This document shows, piece after piece, positions 24,920 to 32,554 of a DNA stretch of 64,000 nucleotides. Position 1 is the stretch's first letter, and each line of letters opens with the position of its first letter. Source of the stretch: Planctobacterium sp047947135 (GTDB taxonomy: Bacteria; Pseudomonadota; Gammaproteobacteria; Enterobacterales; Alteromonadaceae); contig CP170457.1 of NCBI GenBank assembly GCA_047947135.1, positions 2,542,001-2,606,000 on the forward strand. Direction: 5' to 3'. The notes beneath the pieces were generated by a model, which worked only from the letters and a program-made list of their open reading frames with translations, had not been told where the DNA came from and did not search any database. Position numbers and translations under genes: made by a program.

Positions 24920-26257
24920 ATGGACAAAAGCTTTTTAAGCAGCCTAGAAACTGCTTTAACACAAAGCTCAGATAACTTAGCTCTGAGGTTTACCTTAATT
25001 AAGGCTTACTATGAGGCAAAGGTACTGCAACGCTCTCATGAATTGTTGGAAGAAGTTGATTTTAAATCCCTAGATAACGATCAACAAACTTTGGCAGCTC
25101 AGGTATATCTGGCCTTAGACAAACCTGAAGCTGCATTGGCTGCGCTAACTGATGATACACCTAATATCGAATTAATTCGTTCTAAAGCTCACTACGCTTT
25201 AAATAAAATTAGTGACGCGGAATTCTCATATGAAAAGGCCATATCGGAAAATCCTGCTTTGGAAGATCTTGAGTATGCTAAGTTATTGAACTCAACGGGT
25301 GTAGTCGCTGCAAAAGATAAAGAAATGAAGCTGCGTGTTATTTCAAATGATGATACGGATTCAATTGAGATTACTCGTCTTATCCAACCGCAAGAAGAAA
25401 AAGTTACCTTTGCAGATGTTGGTGGGCTTGAAATCGTTAAAAAACAAATACGCAAAAAGATTATCACCCCTTTTCAAAAACCTTCACTCTTCAATAGATT
25501 TCGTAAAAGGATAGGTGGTGGAATTCTACTTTATGGTCCTCCTGGCTGCGGTAAGACATTATTAGCCAGAGCTACGGCTGGAGAATGCAATGCTGAATTT
25601 TACAATGTGGCTATATCAGACATATTGGATATGTACATTGGAGAGTCAGAAAGAAAGTTACATGCGATTTTTGAACAAGCAAGATCAAATACTCCAGCAG
25701 TAATATTTTTCGATGAAATTGAAGCGTTGGCTGCAAAGCGTCAACACACCCGAGAAGCAACCTCGTCAAAGTTGGTAAGTCAGTTCCTTTCAGAATTAGA
25801 TGGGTTTGCTCAAGATAACCAAGGTGTACTAATTCTAGGCGCTACTAACGTACCCTGGGCTCTAGACCCAGCTTTTCGTAGACCAGGTCGTTTTGACCGA
25901 GTAGTCTTCATCGCTCCACCTGATCAGGATGCCAGAACTGACATTCTAAAGGGTCTCTTAAAAGGCCGTCCAGGAGGTGAATCAATAGATGCAGAAAACA
26001 TTGCCAAGAAAACCAGTGGTTTTTCTGGGGCCGATTTAATGAACTTGGTTGAATCAGCTGTGGACGAAGCAATTGAAGATTCTATTTCTAACGGTGAAGA
26101 AGTCCCCCTTAACAAGAGTCATATAAGTGAAGCAATCGGCACCAGCAAGGCGACCACATTAGAGTGGCTTACAATGGCTCGTAATTACGCTAAATACGCA
26201 AATGATGCTGGCCAATACGATGAAGTGGTTGCTTTTCTAAAAAAATATGGGAAATGA
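24920..26257 (+). CDS. TPR-AAA+ ATPase (Cdc48/Vps4-like classical AAA)
   Basis: 445 residues. Residues 1-130 are TPR-like helices (RFTLIKAYYEAKVL, AAQVYLALDKPEAAL, AEFSYEKAISENPA). A single classical AAA domain follows the linker VTFADVGGLEIVKKQI: Walker A GPPGCGKT (206-213), pore loop DMYIGESE, Walker B VIFFDE (261-266), sensor-1 GATNVP, arginine-finger box FRRPGRFDR near 320. The C-terminus (WLTMARNYAKYA) recalls Vps4-like C-terminal helices. There is no protease domain, so it should remodel or unfold substrates rather than degrade them itself. It is the first gene of a four-gene operon with three membrane-linked partners. Precise function unknown. Confidence 0.88.
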   Translation: MDKSFLSSLETALTQSSDNLALRFTLIKAYYEAKVLQRSHELLEEVDFKSLDNDQQTLAAQVYLALDKPEAALAALTDDTPNIELIRSKAHYALNKISDAEFSYEKAISENPALEDLEYAKLLNSTGVVAAKDKEMKLRVISNDDTDSIEITRLIQPQEEKVTFADVGGLEIVKKQIRKKIITPFQKPSLFNRFRKRIGGGILLYGPPGCGKTLLARATAGECNAEFYNVAISDILDMYIGESERKLHAIFEQARSNTPAVIFFDEIEALAAKRQHTREATSSKLVSQFLSELDGFAQDNQGVLILGATNVPWALDPAFRRPGRFDRVVFIAPPDQDARTDILKGLLKGRPGGESIDAENIAKKTSGFSGADLMNLVESAVDEAIEDSISNGEEVPLNKSHISEAIGTSKATTLEWLTMARNYAKYANDAGQYDEVVAFLKKYGK

Positions 26258-26261
26258 CAGT

Positions 26262-26726
26262 ATGAGTACTTATCAAATAATAGATGAGCCTCAAGGAAGT
26301 CGCCTGTCAAAAGCGACTGTAGATCCTATGTGGCCTTTGTTTGGTTTTATGTTAGGTGGCGCTTTGTTTAGTTGGCTTTGGTCTGTAATCAATAGCGTTG
26401 CTTTAAACAGTCCCTGCCGCAATAGAGAGCTAGTAGTTGTTTCTATGGCATTTTCGGTATTCATAGCCATGTACATGAGCCTGGGTCTTCTTATTGCCAA
26501 CGGTTCACTCGAAGGAATCAATATTCAATATATTAAGATGGCAATCGTCAGTATAGAGCTCATCTTTTGCTACAAACTCTTTCTAATGCAACGTAACAGC
26601 TTTGACGTTTATGAATACTTCAATAGAGAAGCAGCAAGTCCAGTGATTGGGTTACTAGTAGCCTTTATGGTAGGCCGAAAAGTCGAAGCATTCGCAATAG
26701 GCACATTGCTAGCGGGGATGGGATAA
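26262..26726 (+). CDS. Membrane protein of the AAA+ operon
   Basis: 154 residues with about four hydrophobic segments (near 30-50, 62-85, 91-110 and 129-150) and few conserved features; the N-terminal 25 residues are cytoplasmic-looking. No family recognised. The ATG at 26262 lies five bases past the ATPase stop, preceded by GGGA (26249-26252). An in-frame ATG at 26247 that overlaps the ATPase gene is an alternative. Its stop overlaps the next start (TAATG). It probably anchors or positions the ATPase at the membrane (inference from context). Confidence 0.7.
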   Translation: MSTYQIIDEPQGSRLSKATVDPMWPLFGFMLGGALFSWLWSVINSVALNSPCRNRELVVVSMAFSVFIAMYMSLGLLIANGSLEGINIQYIKMAIVSIELIFCYKLFLMQRNSFDVYEYFNREAASPVIGLLVAFMVGRKVEAFAIGTLLAGMG

Positions 26727-27664
26727 TGGATTACGATGCTAATTCTATTGATCGGTTGATTGAACAAGCCTCACAAAGATACCGTTATGGAGACTACAAC
26801 GGGGGTATCGAAGCATTGAAAGCTGCTCTGTCCGTTGCACCAGATAATGGTTTTTTGCATAGTTACCTGTCTTTCGGTTTGGTTAAGCAAAAGCGAATTG
26901 TTGCTGCACAATACGAAGCTCAAATTGGTTTGGAATTAGAACCAAATTCCGCTTACGCACATTACACGCTGGGAAGCCTGCTCCATGTAAAGAGAAATTT
27001 TAAAGCAGCTTTAATCCACCTGGAACAGGCACTGGCTATTGACCCAGAAAACGTAAGCTTCATGGAACTTCTGAGCGAGATCCAGTTAGGGAAAGGTCAA
27101 ACTTCTGAAGCGAAAGAAACGTTAGAAAGGGCTTTAGAGCTAGCTTCAGATGATCCGCATATCCTCAGTCAGTTTGGTGATTATTGGTACGAGTTGAACA
27201 ACCTAAAAGAAGCTGAAAACTATTACAATGAAGCTCTAAATATTGAACCTCAACATATGAACTCATTAATTGGGAAAGGCCAGTTGTTGCTGAGACAAGG
27301 TGATATTTCAGAATCTAAGGAGCATGCTGTTTGGGCATTGCAACAAGATCCGAATAACAACTCTGCGTTAGGCCTTTTAACAAACATAAAGGCAAGACAA
27401 AACCCGTTAATGGGGGGGTGGTGGCGCTTAAACACTTGGCTAATTAGTGGCAATAACGCTAGAACGATTCTGCTTTTAATATCTGCATATATTTTGTTTA
27501 AAGTCACTGCCATTGCCCTTGCCGATGCAGGATTTGAGTCGATAGGATCTACCGTATCAATGCTTTGGCTGGGAATAGTTGCTTATATGTGGATTGGACC
27601 ATCCTGGTTTAACAAGAAACTAAAAGCAGAACTGGAAACTGTGATATTGAACAAAGGTTTCTGA
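26726..27664 (+). CDS. TPR protein with C-terminal membrane anchor, AAA+ operon
   Basis: 312 residues. About six tetratricopeptide-type repeats cover residues 5-225 (for example AHYTLGSLLHVKRNFKAALIHLEQAL and FGDYWYELNNLKEAENYYNEAL). Two hydrophobic segments follow near 250-270 and 275-292, so the TPR array is tethered to the membrane. The ATG overlaps the previous stop by one base. TPR arrays bind protein partners; a natural partner here is the TPR-bearing ATPase or its substrates (inference). Confidence 0.8.
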   Translation: MDYDANSIDRLIEQASQRYRYGDYNGGIEALKAALSVAPDNGFLHSYLSFGLVKQKRIVAAQYEAQIGLELEPNSAYAHYTLGSLLHVKRNFKAALIHLEQALAIDPENVSFMELLSEIQLGKGQTSEAKETLERALELASDDPHILSQFGDYWYELNNLKEAENYYNEALNIEPQHMNSLIGKGQLLLRQGDISESKEHAVWALQQDPNNNSALGLLTNIKARQNPLMGGWWRLNTWLISGNNARTILLLISAYILFKVTAIALADAGFESIGSTVSMLWLGIVAYMWIGPSWFNKKLKAELETVILNKGF

Positions 27665-27676
27665 CAAGGAATATAT

Positions 27677-28072
27677 ATGAAGTTTAAATTATTTTATGGG
27701 ATATCCGTTTTCAATGTCTTCTTACTCGCACTAGTTATTTCTTATTGGATAGTTACAAGCTTTGTAACAATTGATCGAACAGCGCTAACCGTTGTTAGAT
27801 ACCTCATCGTAGGATTGGTGATTGGGTCCGTAGTGCTTTGGTTAAGCTTGAGTTACTTTGTAGATTGTCCTCATTGCTGTGAGCAAGCCCTACGTTTCAA
27901 TATGGATCGTTCCAAAGAACCGAAGGTAGATAAAGCAACACCTACAATATTGCGCCCTTTATCATTTATGATTGATGATGAGTACTTTGCTGGGTATTGC
28001 CACTGCAAATCATGCCATGAAAAAATAACCTTCAGTAAAGAGTACGCAGAAGCAAATAGAAAGAGCGCGTGA
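27677..28072 (+). CDS. Membrane protein with C-terminal zinc-ribbon, AAA+ operon
   Basis: 131 residues: two transmembrane segments (about 5-28 and 37-60), then a soluble domain with paired cysteine knuckles CPHCCEQ and CHCKSCHEK, consistent with a zinc ribbon. The start has AGGA about 8 bases upstream (27667-27670), 12 bases after the TPR gene. It is the last gene of the operon. No family recognised; the zinc ribbon may bind protein or nucleic acid. Confidence 0.72.
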   Translation: MKFKLFYGISVFNVFLLALVISYWIVTSFVTIDRTALTVVRYLIVGLVIGSVVLWLSLSYFVDCPHCCEQALRFNMDRSKEPKVDKATPTILRPLSFMIDDEYFAGYCHCKSCHEKITFSKEYAEANRKSA

Positions 28073-28404
28073 CAGAGCCTACAGAAGTCATAAAAGTATG
28101 TAGTGCATTTTGAGTTAGCCGAGATACTGATTTCAAGTGCACTTGGAATCTCATGAATCCGATAGAGGTGTTAACGATTGTCTGGTCTCTGAAAACAAAA
28201 TTATAAAAGACACCCATTCTAAAAATCGTAAAAATTTTCCTTCTTCAGCCAGTGGGCTTGCCACCAGCAATTCGTTAAATCTTTATTTGGTGGCTGCTCA
28301 TTGGGTGGATTAGCGCTTTAAAGTAGCGTCTTTACTCTCAAAACAGGAAAAGCAGCCACACTCAGACACGCCCTGTCCTTACCAGGCGGTAATTCGGTGT
28401 TGTG
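28073..28404. other. Gene-free stretch with a long stem-loop
   Basis: 332 bases between the AAA+ operon and the REP-type transposase element. No open frame supported. It holds a structure: GTGGCTGCT (28290-28298) pairs with AGCAGCCAC (28351-28359), enclosing a small CGCT/AGCG hairpin. It lacks the GTTRRRY/RYYYAAC cores of integron attC sites. Confidence 0.45.
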
Positions 28405-28423
28405 TTGATTAGGACAGAGCTAA

Positions 28424-29407
28424 TTAGCCAAATAGTCGTACAGCGCTGTGTTTATCCCTGAGCCGTTTAAGATGGTGGCGGTGTTGCCAGGCTTCTAAAT
28501 AAGACGCACTGCCGGCAGCGTGGTGAAAGCAGGTTTCAAATTTTGTGGTCAGCTCCTGCCACTGGTCGGCATTGAGATTAAGACGTGCCAGAAATGCTGG
28601 TGTCGCCTCATCAATCGCGCCGCGTTTATTGGGCAGGATGGCTCTGCCGGTGACGTCCACCAGTTCCAGGTAATCCCTCAGGTGAAAGGGTAATCCATGT
28701 GGCATGTTCTCTTTGGTACTGCCTGCAAATGGCATTAAATATTGAGGCTGTTTACCTGTTTTAGCCGCATTAATGCGGTACTGGACACTGGTATGGTCTG
28801 AGTGTTCCGGTGTTTTTGCCATGCCGGCCCGGATGGGGTTTAAATCCACATAGGCCATGCAGGCCGCAAGAGCGGCTTCGTCCAGTAATGCCTGAGACTT
28901 AAACCGGCCTTCCCAGAACCTGCCGGTACAGTTATCTTCTTTGTTGGCTTCTCTGGCAATATATTCATTCAGTGAACGCATAAACCAGCTGATATCTGTC
29001 AGGCGCTTGCGCCATATCTCTGCGGTTTCTTCAATGGTAACTAACTGCGATTCATGCAAATGCTGTCGCTGCTCCGGATGCAGGTATTGATGGCTGAGCA
29101 GTGTGCCTTTGTGCAGAGTGTGCCAGCGGCGAATTATCTCTTTGGTATTCCAGCTGTCTGATAATTCCTGGTGTACATGTAAAACCAGATGGGTGTGGTT
29201 ACTCATGACGGCATAGGCACAGACATCAATTGCAAAAATCTGCGATAAAAAATGAATACGGTCCTGTACCCACTGGCGGCGGTGTTCATAACTAATGCCG
29301 GTCTGCCTGTCTTCACCGCACAAATATGCTCTGCGCACACAGCGCGAAACACAATGATAATACGGCGTATCCGCCAGACTGATTTGTGCCTTCCTGGCCT
29401 TTGGCAT
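28424..29407 (-). CDS. REP-associated tyrosine transposase (IS200-like, Y1 HUH)
   Basis: 327-residue single-strand transposase of the RAYT/TnpA_REP type. The HUH motif is in VMSNHTHLVLHV, and the region GRFWEGRFKSQ followed by AYVDLNPIRAGM, typical of this group, contains a candidate catalytic tyrosine. The C-terminal extension to about 327 residues is common in marine gammaproteobacterial homologues. The ATG at 29407 is preceded by GGAGGAG in the gene's own direction, so the longer frame to 29440 is not needed. A truncated copy of its 5' part lies directly upstream. Confidence 0.9.
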   Translation of the reverse strand: MPKARKAQISLADTPYYHCVSRCVRRAYLCGEDRQTGISYEHRRQWVQDRIHFLSQIFAIDVCAYAVMSNHTHLVLHVHQELSDSWNTKEIIRRWHTLHKGTLLSHQYLHPEQRQHLHESQLVTIEETAEIWRKRLTDISWFMRSLNEYIAREANKEDNCTGRFWEGRFKSQALLDEAALAACMAYVDLNPIRAGMAKTPEHSDHTSVQYRINAAKTGKQPQYLMPFAGSTKENMPHGLPFHLRDYLELVDVTGRAILPNKRGAIDEATPAFLARLNLNADQWQELTTKFETCFHHAAGSASYLEAWQHRHHLKRLRDKHSAVRLFG

Positions 29408-29511
29408 GAGAACTCCTCCTGAGTCTGAAAAACAAAACACCTATTTTGCACACAATAATGTGTTTGAATACTGTACTGAGGTACAGTTATGATGGCTGTC
29501 CTGATTAAATC
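29040..29511. repeat. 472-bp tandem repeat, copy 1
   Basis: Covers the 5' third of the transposase gene and its upstream region. It is followed at once by a near-identical copy at 29512-29983. I count two substitutions: T/G in the TTTGGTATT versus TTGGGTATT stretch and T/C in GTACATGTAAA versus GTACATGCAAA. Confidence 0.92.
29471..29486. repeat. Hairpin upstream of the transposase (copy 1)
   Basis: CTGTAC-TGAG-GTACAG is a perfect 6-bp stem with a 4-base loop, 64 bases upstream of the transposase ATG. The same hairpin recurs at 29943-29958 in the duplicate. HUH transposases of this class recognise such small hairpins, so it may be the recognition structure. Confidence 0.5.
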
Positions 29512-29512
29512 A

Positions 29513-29879
29513 CTAACTGCGATTCATGCAAATGCTGTCGCTGCTCCGGATGCAGGTATTGATGGCTGAGCAGTGTGCCTTTGTGCAGAGTGTGCCAGCG
29601 GCGAATTATCTCTTGGGTATTCCAGCTGTCTGATAATTCCTGGTGTACATGCAAAACCAGATGGGTGTGGTTACTCATGACGGCATAGGCACAGACATCA
29701 ATTGCAAAAATCTGCGATAAAAAATGAATACGGTCCTGTACCCACTGGCGGCGGTGTTCATAACTAATGCCGGTCTGCCTGTCTTCACCGCACAAATATG
29801 CTCTGCGCACACAGCGCGAAACACAATGATAATACGGCGTATCCGCCAGACTGATTTGTGCCTTCCTGGCCTTTGGCAT
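29513..29879 (-). pseudogene. Truncated duplicate of the REP-type transposase
   Basis: Encodes the first ~120 residues of the same protein, including the HUH motif, with one K-to-Q change (SWNTKEII to SWNTQEII). It then runs into the junction with copy 1 and stops (HESQLVI). The putative catalytic tyrosine and C-terminus are missing, so it should be inactive. It keeps the same ribosome site and upstream hairpin as the intact gene. Confidence 0.85.
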
Positions 29880-29942
29880 GAGAACTCCTCCTGAGTCTGA
29901 AAAACAAAACACCTATTTTGCACACAATAATGTGTTTGAATA

Positions 29943-29958
29943 CTGTACTGAGGTACAG
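29943..29958. repeat. Hairpin upstream of the truncated transposase (copy 2)
   Basis: Identical to the hairpin at 29471-29486 as part of the 472-bp duplication. A separate 12-base palindrome, CCTGCATGCAGG, lies at 29985-29996, just outside the duplication. Confidence 0.5.
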
Positions 29959-30084
29959 TTATGATGGCTGTCCTGATTAAATCCCCTGCATGCAGGCGTT
30001 TAAGGACTGAATTCTGAAAAGGGGCAATTGTGAAAAAGTTTATGCTTGAATTAATTATTAAATATCTTGCTTTGATTGCAATTA

Positions 30085-30961
30085 GAGCGTGTTGATCTTT
30101 GCTGTACATGTTCTAATCAACCCACATTGGTAACCACATGAGTGAGAAAGCTAGTGCGACTACACTGTGGTAGTTTCTGGCTAACTTGTCATATCGAGTG
30201 GCTATAGCTCGATATTTCTTTATTTTCAAAAAGGCATTCTCAACCAAGTGACGATATCGGTACATAGCCCAATCAATATCATCGTTGCCTGTTTTGCTGT
30301 TTCCTTTTCTTGGTATTACTTGCTTAGCATTACGACTGCTCACAAGCTCACGTAGAGCTTGACTGTCATAGCCTTTGTCAGCAACCACCACTTCAGCTTC
30401 TGGTGATGATTCAACCAAAGATTGACCGTGTCTGACATCATGAGCCTGTCCTCCTGACAGCTCGAAATATACAGGTAAACCTCCACTATCAACCGCTAAA
30501 TGTATCTTGGTTGATTTACCTCCGCGACTTTTCCCGATAGCTTGCTCTGCCTGGTCACCGATGTTAGCTCCATCCTGATGAGCTTTAACAATACTGCCAT
30601 CAATGAATAGCCACTGAGGGTCATTGAGACGTGATAAAAACTGGAAAATATCAGTCATGACGCCTTTCTTTGACCATAAATTGAAGCGCCTGAAGACAGC
30701 ACTCCAATCTCCAAACTCCCTTGGTAAGTCTCGCCACGGGATACCCGTCCGCATTCGGTACAAAATACCTTCAAGTGTCATTCGGTGTTCAGGTTTATTA
30801 TAAATTCGGCCTGTTAAATACATAATTCTGGATAGCAGTTTCCAGCTATCATCTGTTAGCATGAGTCTCGGCATTTGGGGACGTTAAATTGTTTTTTGGC
30901 GAAATCATTATAACCGACCCATTTGCTGATTACTTTTCATACCACAAAGATCAACACGCTC
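30085..30961 (-). mobile_element. IS5-family insertion sequence (877 bp)
   Basis: Bounded by terminal inverted repeats GAGCGTGTTGATCTTTG (left) and its complement at the right end, with a TA duplication on each side (30083-30084 and 30962-30963). It carries a single intact transposase gene. The TA target duplication and size suggest the IS427-like branch of the IS5 family. Confidence 0.88.
30113..30874 (-). CDS. IS5-family DDE transposase
   Basis: 253 residues in one frame. It has the N-terminal DUF4096-like region (LEGILYRMRTGIPWRDLPREFGDW) and the DDE catalytic residues: D in WLFIDGSIVKAH, D in VVADKGYDSQ and E in HLVENAFLKIKKYRA. All appear intact, so the element may be active. It is related to, but clearly diverged from, the transposase at 60848-61606. 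Confidence 0.95.
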   Translation of the reverse strand: MPRLMLTDDSWKLLSRIMYLTGRIYNKPEHRMTLEGILYRMRTGIPWRDLPREFGDWSAVFRRFNLWSKKGVMTDIFQFLSRLNDPQWLFIDGSIVKAHQDGANIGDQAEQAIGKSRGGKSTKIHLAVDSGGLPVYFELSGGQAHDVRHGQSLVESSPEAEVVVADKGYDSQALRELVSSRNAKQVIPRKGNSKTGNDDIDWAMYRYRHLVENAFLKIKKYRAIATRYDKLARNYHSVVALAFSLMWLPMWVD

Positions 30962-31402
30962 TAGTTTTTTTTCTATTAGTTCATTTGCTGGCGAGTGGCA
31001 TAAGTCTAACATTAAGAGGATATATCCACTTAAGGATGGAGCATTTGTCATATCCTTCAAAACAGATCATGCTGATTGCAAAAACGGTGGTTCACCTAAG
31101 TATTTCTACGTTAAAGTTGGTGAGGATGATGTGACTCAGGAGGCACAAGATAAAATGTTTAGTGTGGCTCTTGCTGCCGCTATGAGTGGGAAGGAAATTT
31201 CGGTAAATTTTGAAACAGTTACCAATTATTGTTACGTCAACAGATTGCACATGGAGTTTTAAAATTAAAGTATCGTTGAAGCATTAATAGGATATTTTGC
31301 AATGTCCAAGAGCCGGAATAGTCGTTTAAAGCCAAACAACGGAAGTAGCGCTGTTCCGCCTTAGCTTTTACAACTTCAACTAAATAAAGACCTTCAATAG
31401 AC

Positions 31403-31759
31403 ATGAAAAAAATTCTTTTACCCATATTTCTTATTTCATCTTCATTCGCAAATGCAGCTTATAAAGAAGCGACAGGAACGATTGAAAAAATGAGAGTATT
31501 TTCTAACAGTTGTACATCTTTTCCCGGAGAGTGCCAAAAAATTGAAGGCGATGCTTGGATAAAAATTAGTGGGCTTGGTTCTTTAGGTAATTGTCCTTCT
31601 TTAGCTGGGACTGGGTTGGTCTTTTACATTCCAGAAGAAGATCATTTCATTTTAAGCTCCGCAATGAACGCTAGGTCTCAAAATAATGTTATCACTATCG
31701 GCGTCAATGATGAGGAGCGGTTTCACAATGGTTGTAAGGTAGACACTTTAAGTTTCTAG
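31403..31759 (+). CDS. Small secreted protein, island family member 3
   Basis: 118 residues with a signal peptide (MKKILLPIFLISSSFANA, then AYKEA). The mature part has four cysteines (NSCTSFPGECQK, LGNCPSLAG, NGCKVD) and a segment FILSSAMNARSQNNVITIGVNDE that occupies the place of the ALAAAMSGKEISVNFE block in the neighbouring family members. Likely periplasmic or secreted, function unknown. It lies about 140 bases after the IS-split relative. The ribosome site is weak. Confidence 0.7.
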   Translation: MKKILLPIFLISSSFANAAYKEATGTIEKMRVFSNSCTSFPGECQKIEGDAWIKISGLGSLGNCPSLAGTGLVFYIPEEDHFILSSAMNARSQNNVITIGVNDEERFHNGCKVDTLSF

Positions 31760-31863
31760 CCGCAAACTATAGACTGCCGGAAAAGCCAAATTAGAGACCA
31801 AATAAAATCTCTATTTTACTGGTTCAATATCTCTGAAAAGCAGACCGATAAAAGGATAATTGA

Positions 31864-32220
31864 ATGTTTGCAAATTTGATAAAGAAGAGAGCTATTAAAA
31901 GCTATATAAGACGGTTAGGCAAAGATCTAGCCAGGCGCTATGGTAAAAGCAAGGAATATACTTCTGGACAAGTTATTAAAACAGTCCAGGATGAAGGCTA
32001 CAATTGGCGGCACATCTGTTATGCACATGCGTTGTATACGAGTATGAAACAGTTTGACAAGCTGCATCAGGAGCAAGGTGAAAACTGTGATTACTATGAA
32101 ATGAGAAACGAAATTGCTGAATCGTTCTTCGGGGGTGTAGTTTCTTCAATGGAGTCTGCGGTGTTCAGTTACTCTTCTAGTGATCCTGGCGGTGCAGATG
32201 GTGGTAGTGGAGGAGATTAG
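31864..32220 (+). CDS. DUF6559-like hypothetical protein
   Basis: 118 residues, cytoplasmic-looking, basic N-terminus (LIKKRAIKSYIRRLGKDLARRYG), then YTSGQVIKTVQDEGYNWRHICYAHALYTS and YYEMRNEIAESFFGG. I recognise this arrangement as probably the DUF6559 family found in marine gammaproteobacterial accessory regions; this is from memory. The glycine/serine-rich tail (SSDPGGADGGSGGD) is unusual. AAAGGATAATTG precedes the ATG. Function unknown. Confidence 0.65.
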   Translation: MFANLIKKRAIKSYIRRLGKDLARRYGKSKEYTSGQVIKTVQDEGYNWRHICYAHALYTSMKQFDKLHQEQGENCDYYEMRNEIAESFFGGVVSSMESAVFSYSSSDPGGADGGSGGD

Positions 32221-32267
32221 TTCTCTTCCAACTATGTATAACGGACCTTTATATCTAATTGACTCGG

Positions 32268-32471
32268 ATGAGATTCAAGAAAACTCTAATCAGGACTTTG
32301 GGCTTTATAGTAGGTTTTGCTTTTCTCTTAACAAGCCCATTAATGTATCTTGGAGAACTCGCCAGTTTGTGGGGAGCAATAACACAATTTTTAATGGGAG
32401 TAATCTTTGTATATTATGGGTTTACAACTAGGTCAATATTAAAAGATATGATAGATAGGTGGCTCAAATAG
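32268..32471 (+). CDS. Small two-TM membrane protein, hypothetical
   Basis: 67 residues from the ATG at 32268, with two hydrophobic stretches (about 9-25 and 32-50) and a positively charged C-terminus (RSILKDMIDRWLK). No family recognised. It is small and in AT-rich island DNA, so it may be an orphan cassette gene. A TTG three codons earlier (32259) is an alternative start. Confidence 0.45.
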   Translation: MRFKKTLIRTLGFIVGFAFLLTSPLMYLGELASLWGAITQFLMGVIFVYYGFTTRSILKDMIDRWLK

Positions 32472-32554
32472 CCAAGAACGGGAAGTTAGCCCTTTCAAAC
32501 TCAACTGGTTCAATAACTGCCTATTACGGACATACACAGGGTCAAGATTCAAGG

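Larger units (their letters stand above)
28405..29983 (-). mobile_element. REP-type (Y1/HUH) transposase element with tandem-duplicated end
   Basis: The transposase gene is bracketed by imperfect inverted sequences: TTGATTAGGACAG at 28405-28417 and CTGTCCTGATTAA at 29968-29980 (11 of 13 bases match when inverted). A further copy of the right-end motif lies at 29496-29508, at the end of the first duplicated unit. The right end carries a 472-bp tandem duplication. Element limits are inferred from these repeats only. Confidence 0.5.
29512..29983. repeat. 472-bp tandem repeat, copy 2
   Basis: Second copy of the duplication, carrying a truncated transposase reading frame. Copy 1 matches it base for base apart from two substitutions, so the duplication is recent. 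No flanking homology explains it, so replication slippage or a transposition by-product is possible. Confidence 0.92.
30030..31262 (+). pseudogene. Small secreted protein, island family member 2, split by an IS5-like element
   Basis: The reading frame starts at GTG 30030 (AAAAGGGG at 30017-30024), runs to 30084, and resumes at 30964 to the TAA at 31262 once the IS and one TA copy are removed. The joined product is 117 residues: signal peptide MKKFMLELIIKYLALIAIS followed by FFSISSFA, then GEWHKSNIKRIYPLKDGAF, two cysteines (HADCKNGG, NYCYVN) and ALAAAMSGKEISVNFE. The insertion is inside the signal peptide. The frame is otherwise intact, so inactivation is recent. It belongs to the same type as the genes at 24200 and 31403. 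Confidence 0.82.

Noticed and set aside
28260..28360. Possible integron attC site
   Set aside because: Inverted arms exist, but the GTTRRRY and RYYYAAC cores are missing and no integron integrase is present; the recombinase at 22944 lacks the IntI-type extra domain as far as I can see.
29675..30109. 144-codon minus-strand frame over the duplication
   Set aside because: It is an out-of-frame shadow of the duplicated transposase start and has no ribosome site.
30889..31134. 81-codon open frame across the IS5 right end
   Set aside because: It mixes IS sequence and the split secreted-protein gene in a different frame; the restored frame of the split gene explains the region better.
32180..32431. 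83-codon frame overlapping two small genes
   Set aside because: It overlaps the DUF6559-like gene and the small membrane protein in another frame, with no membrane or domain logic.
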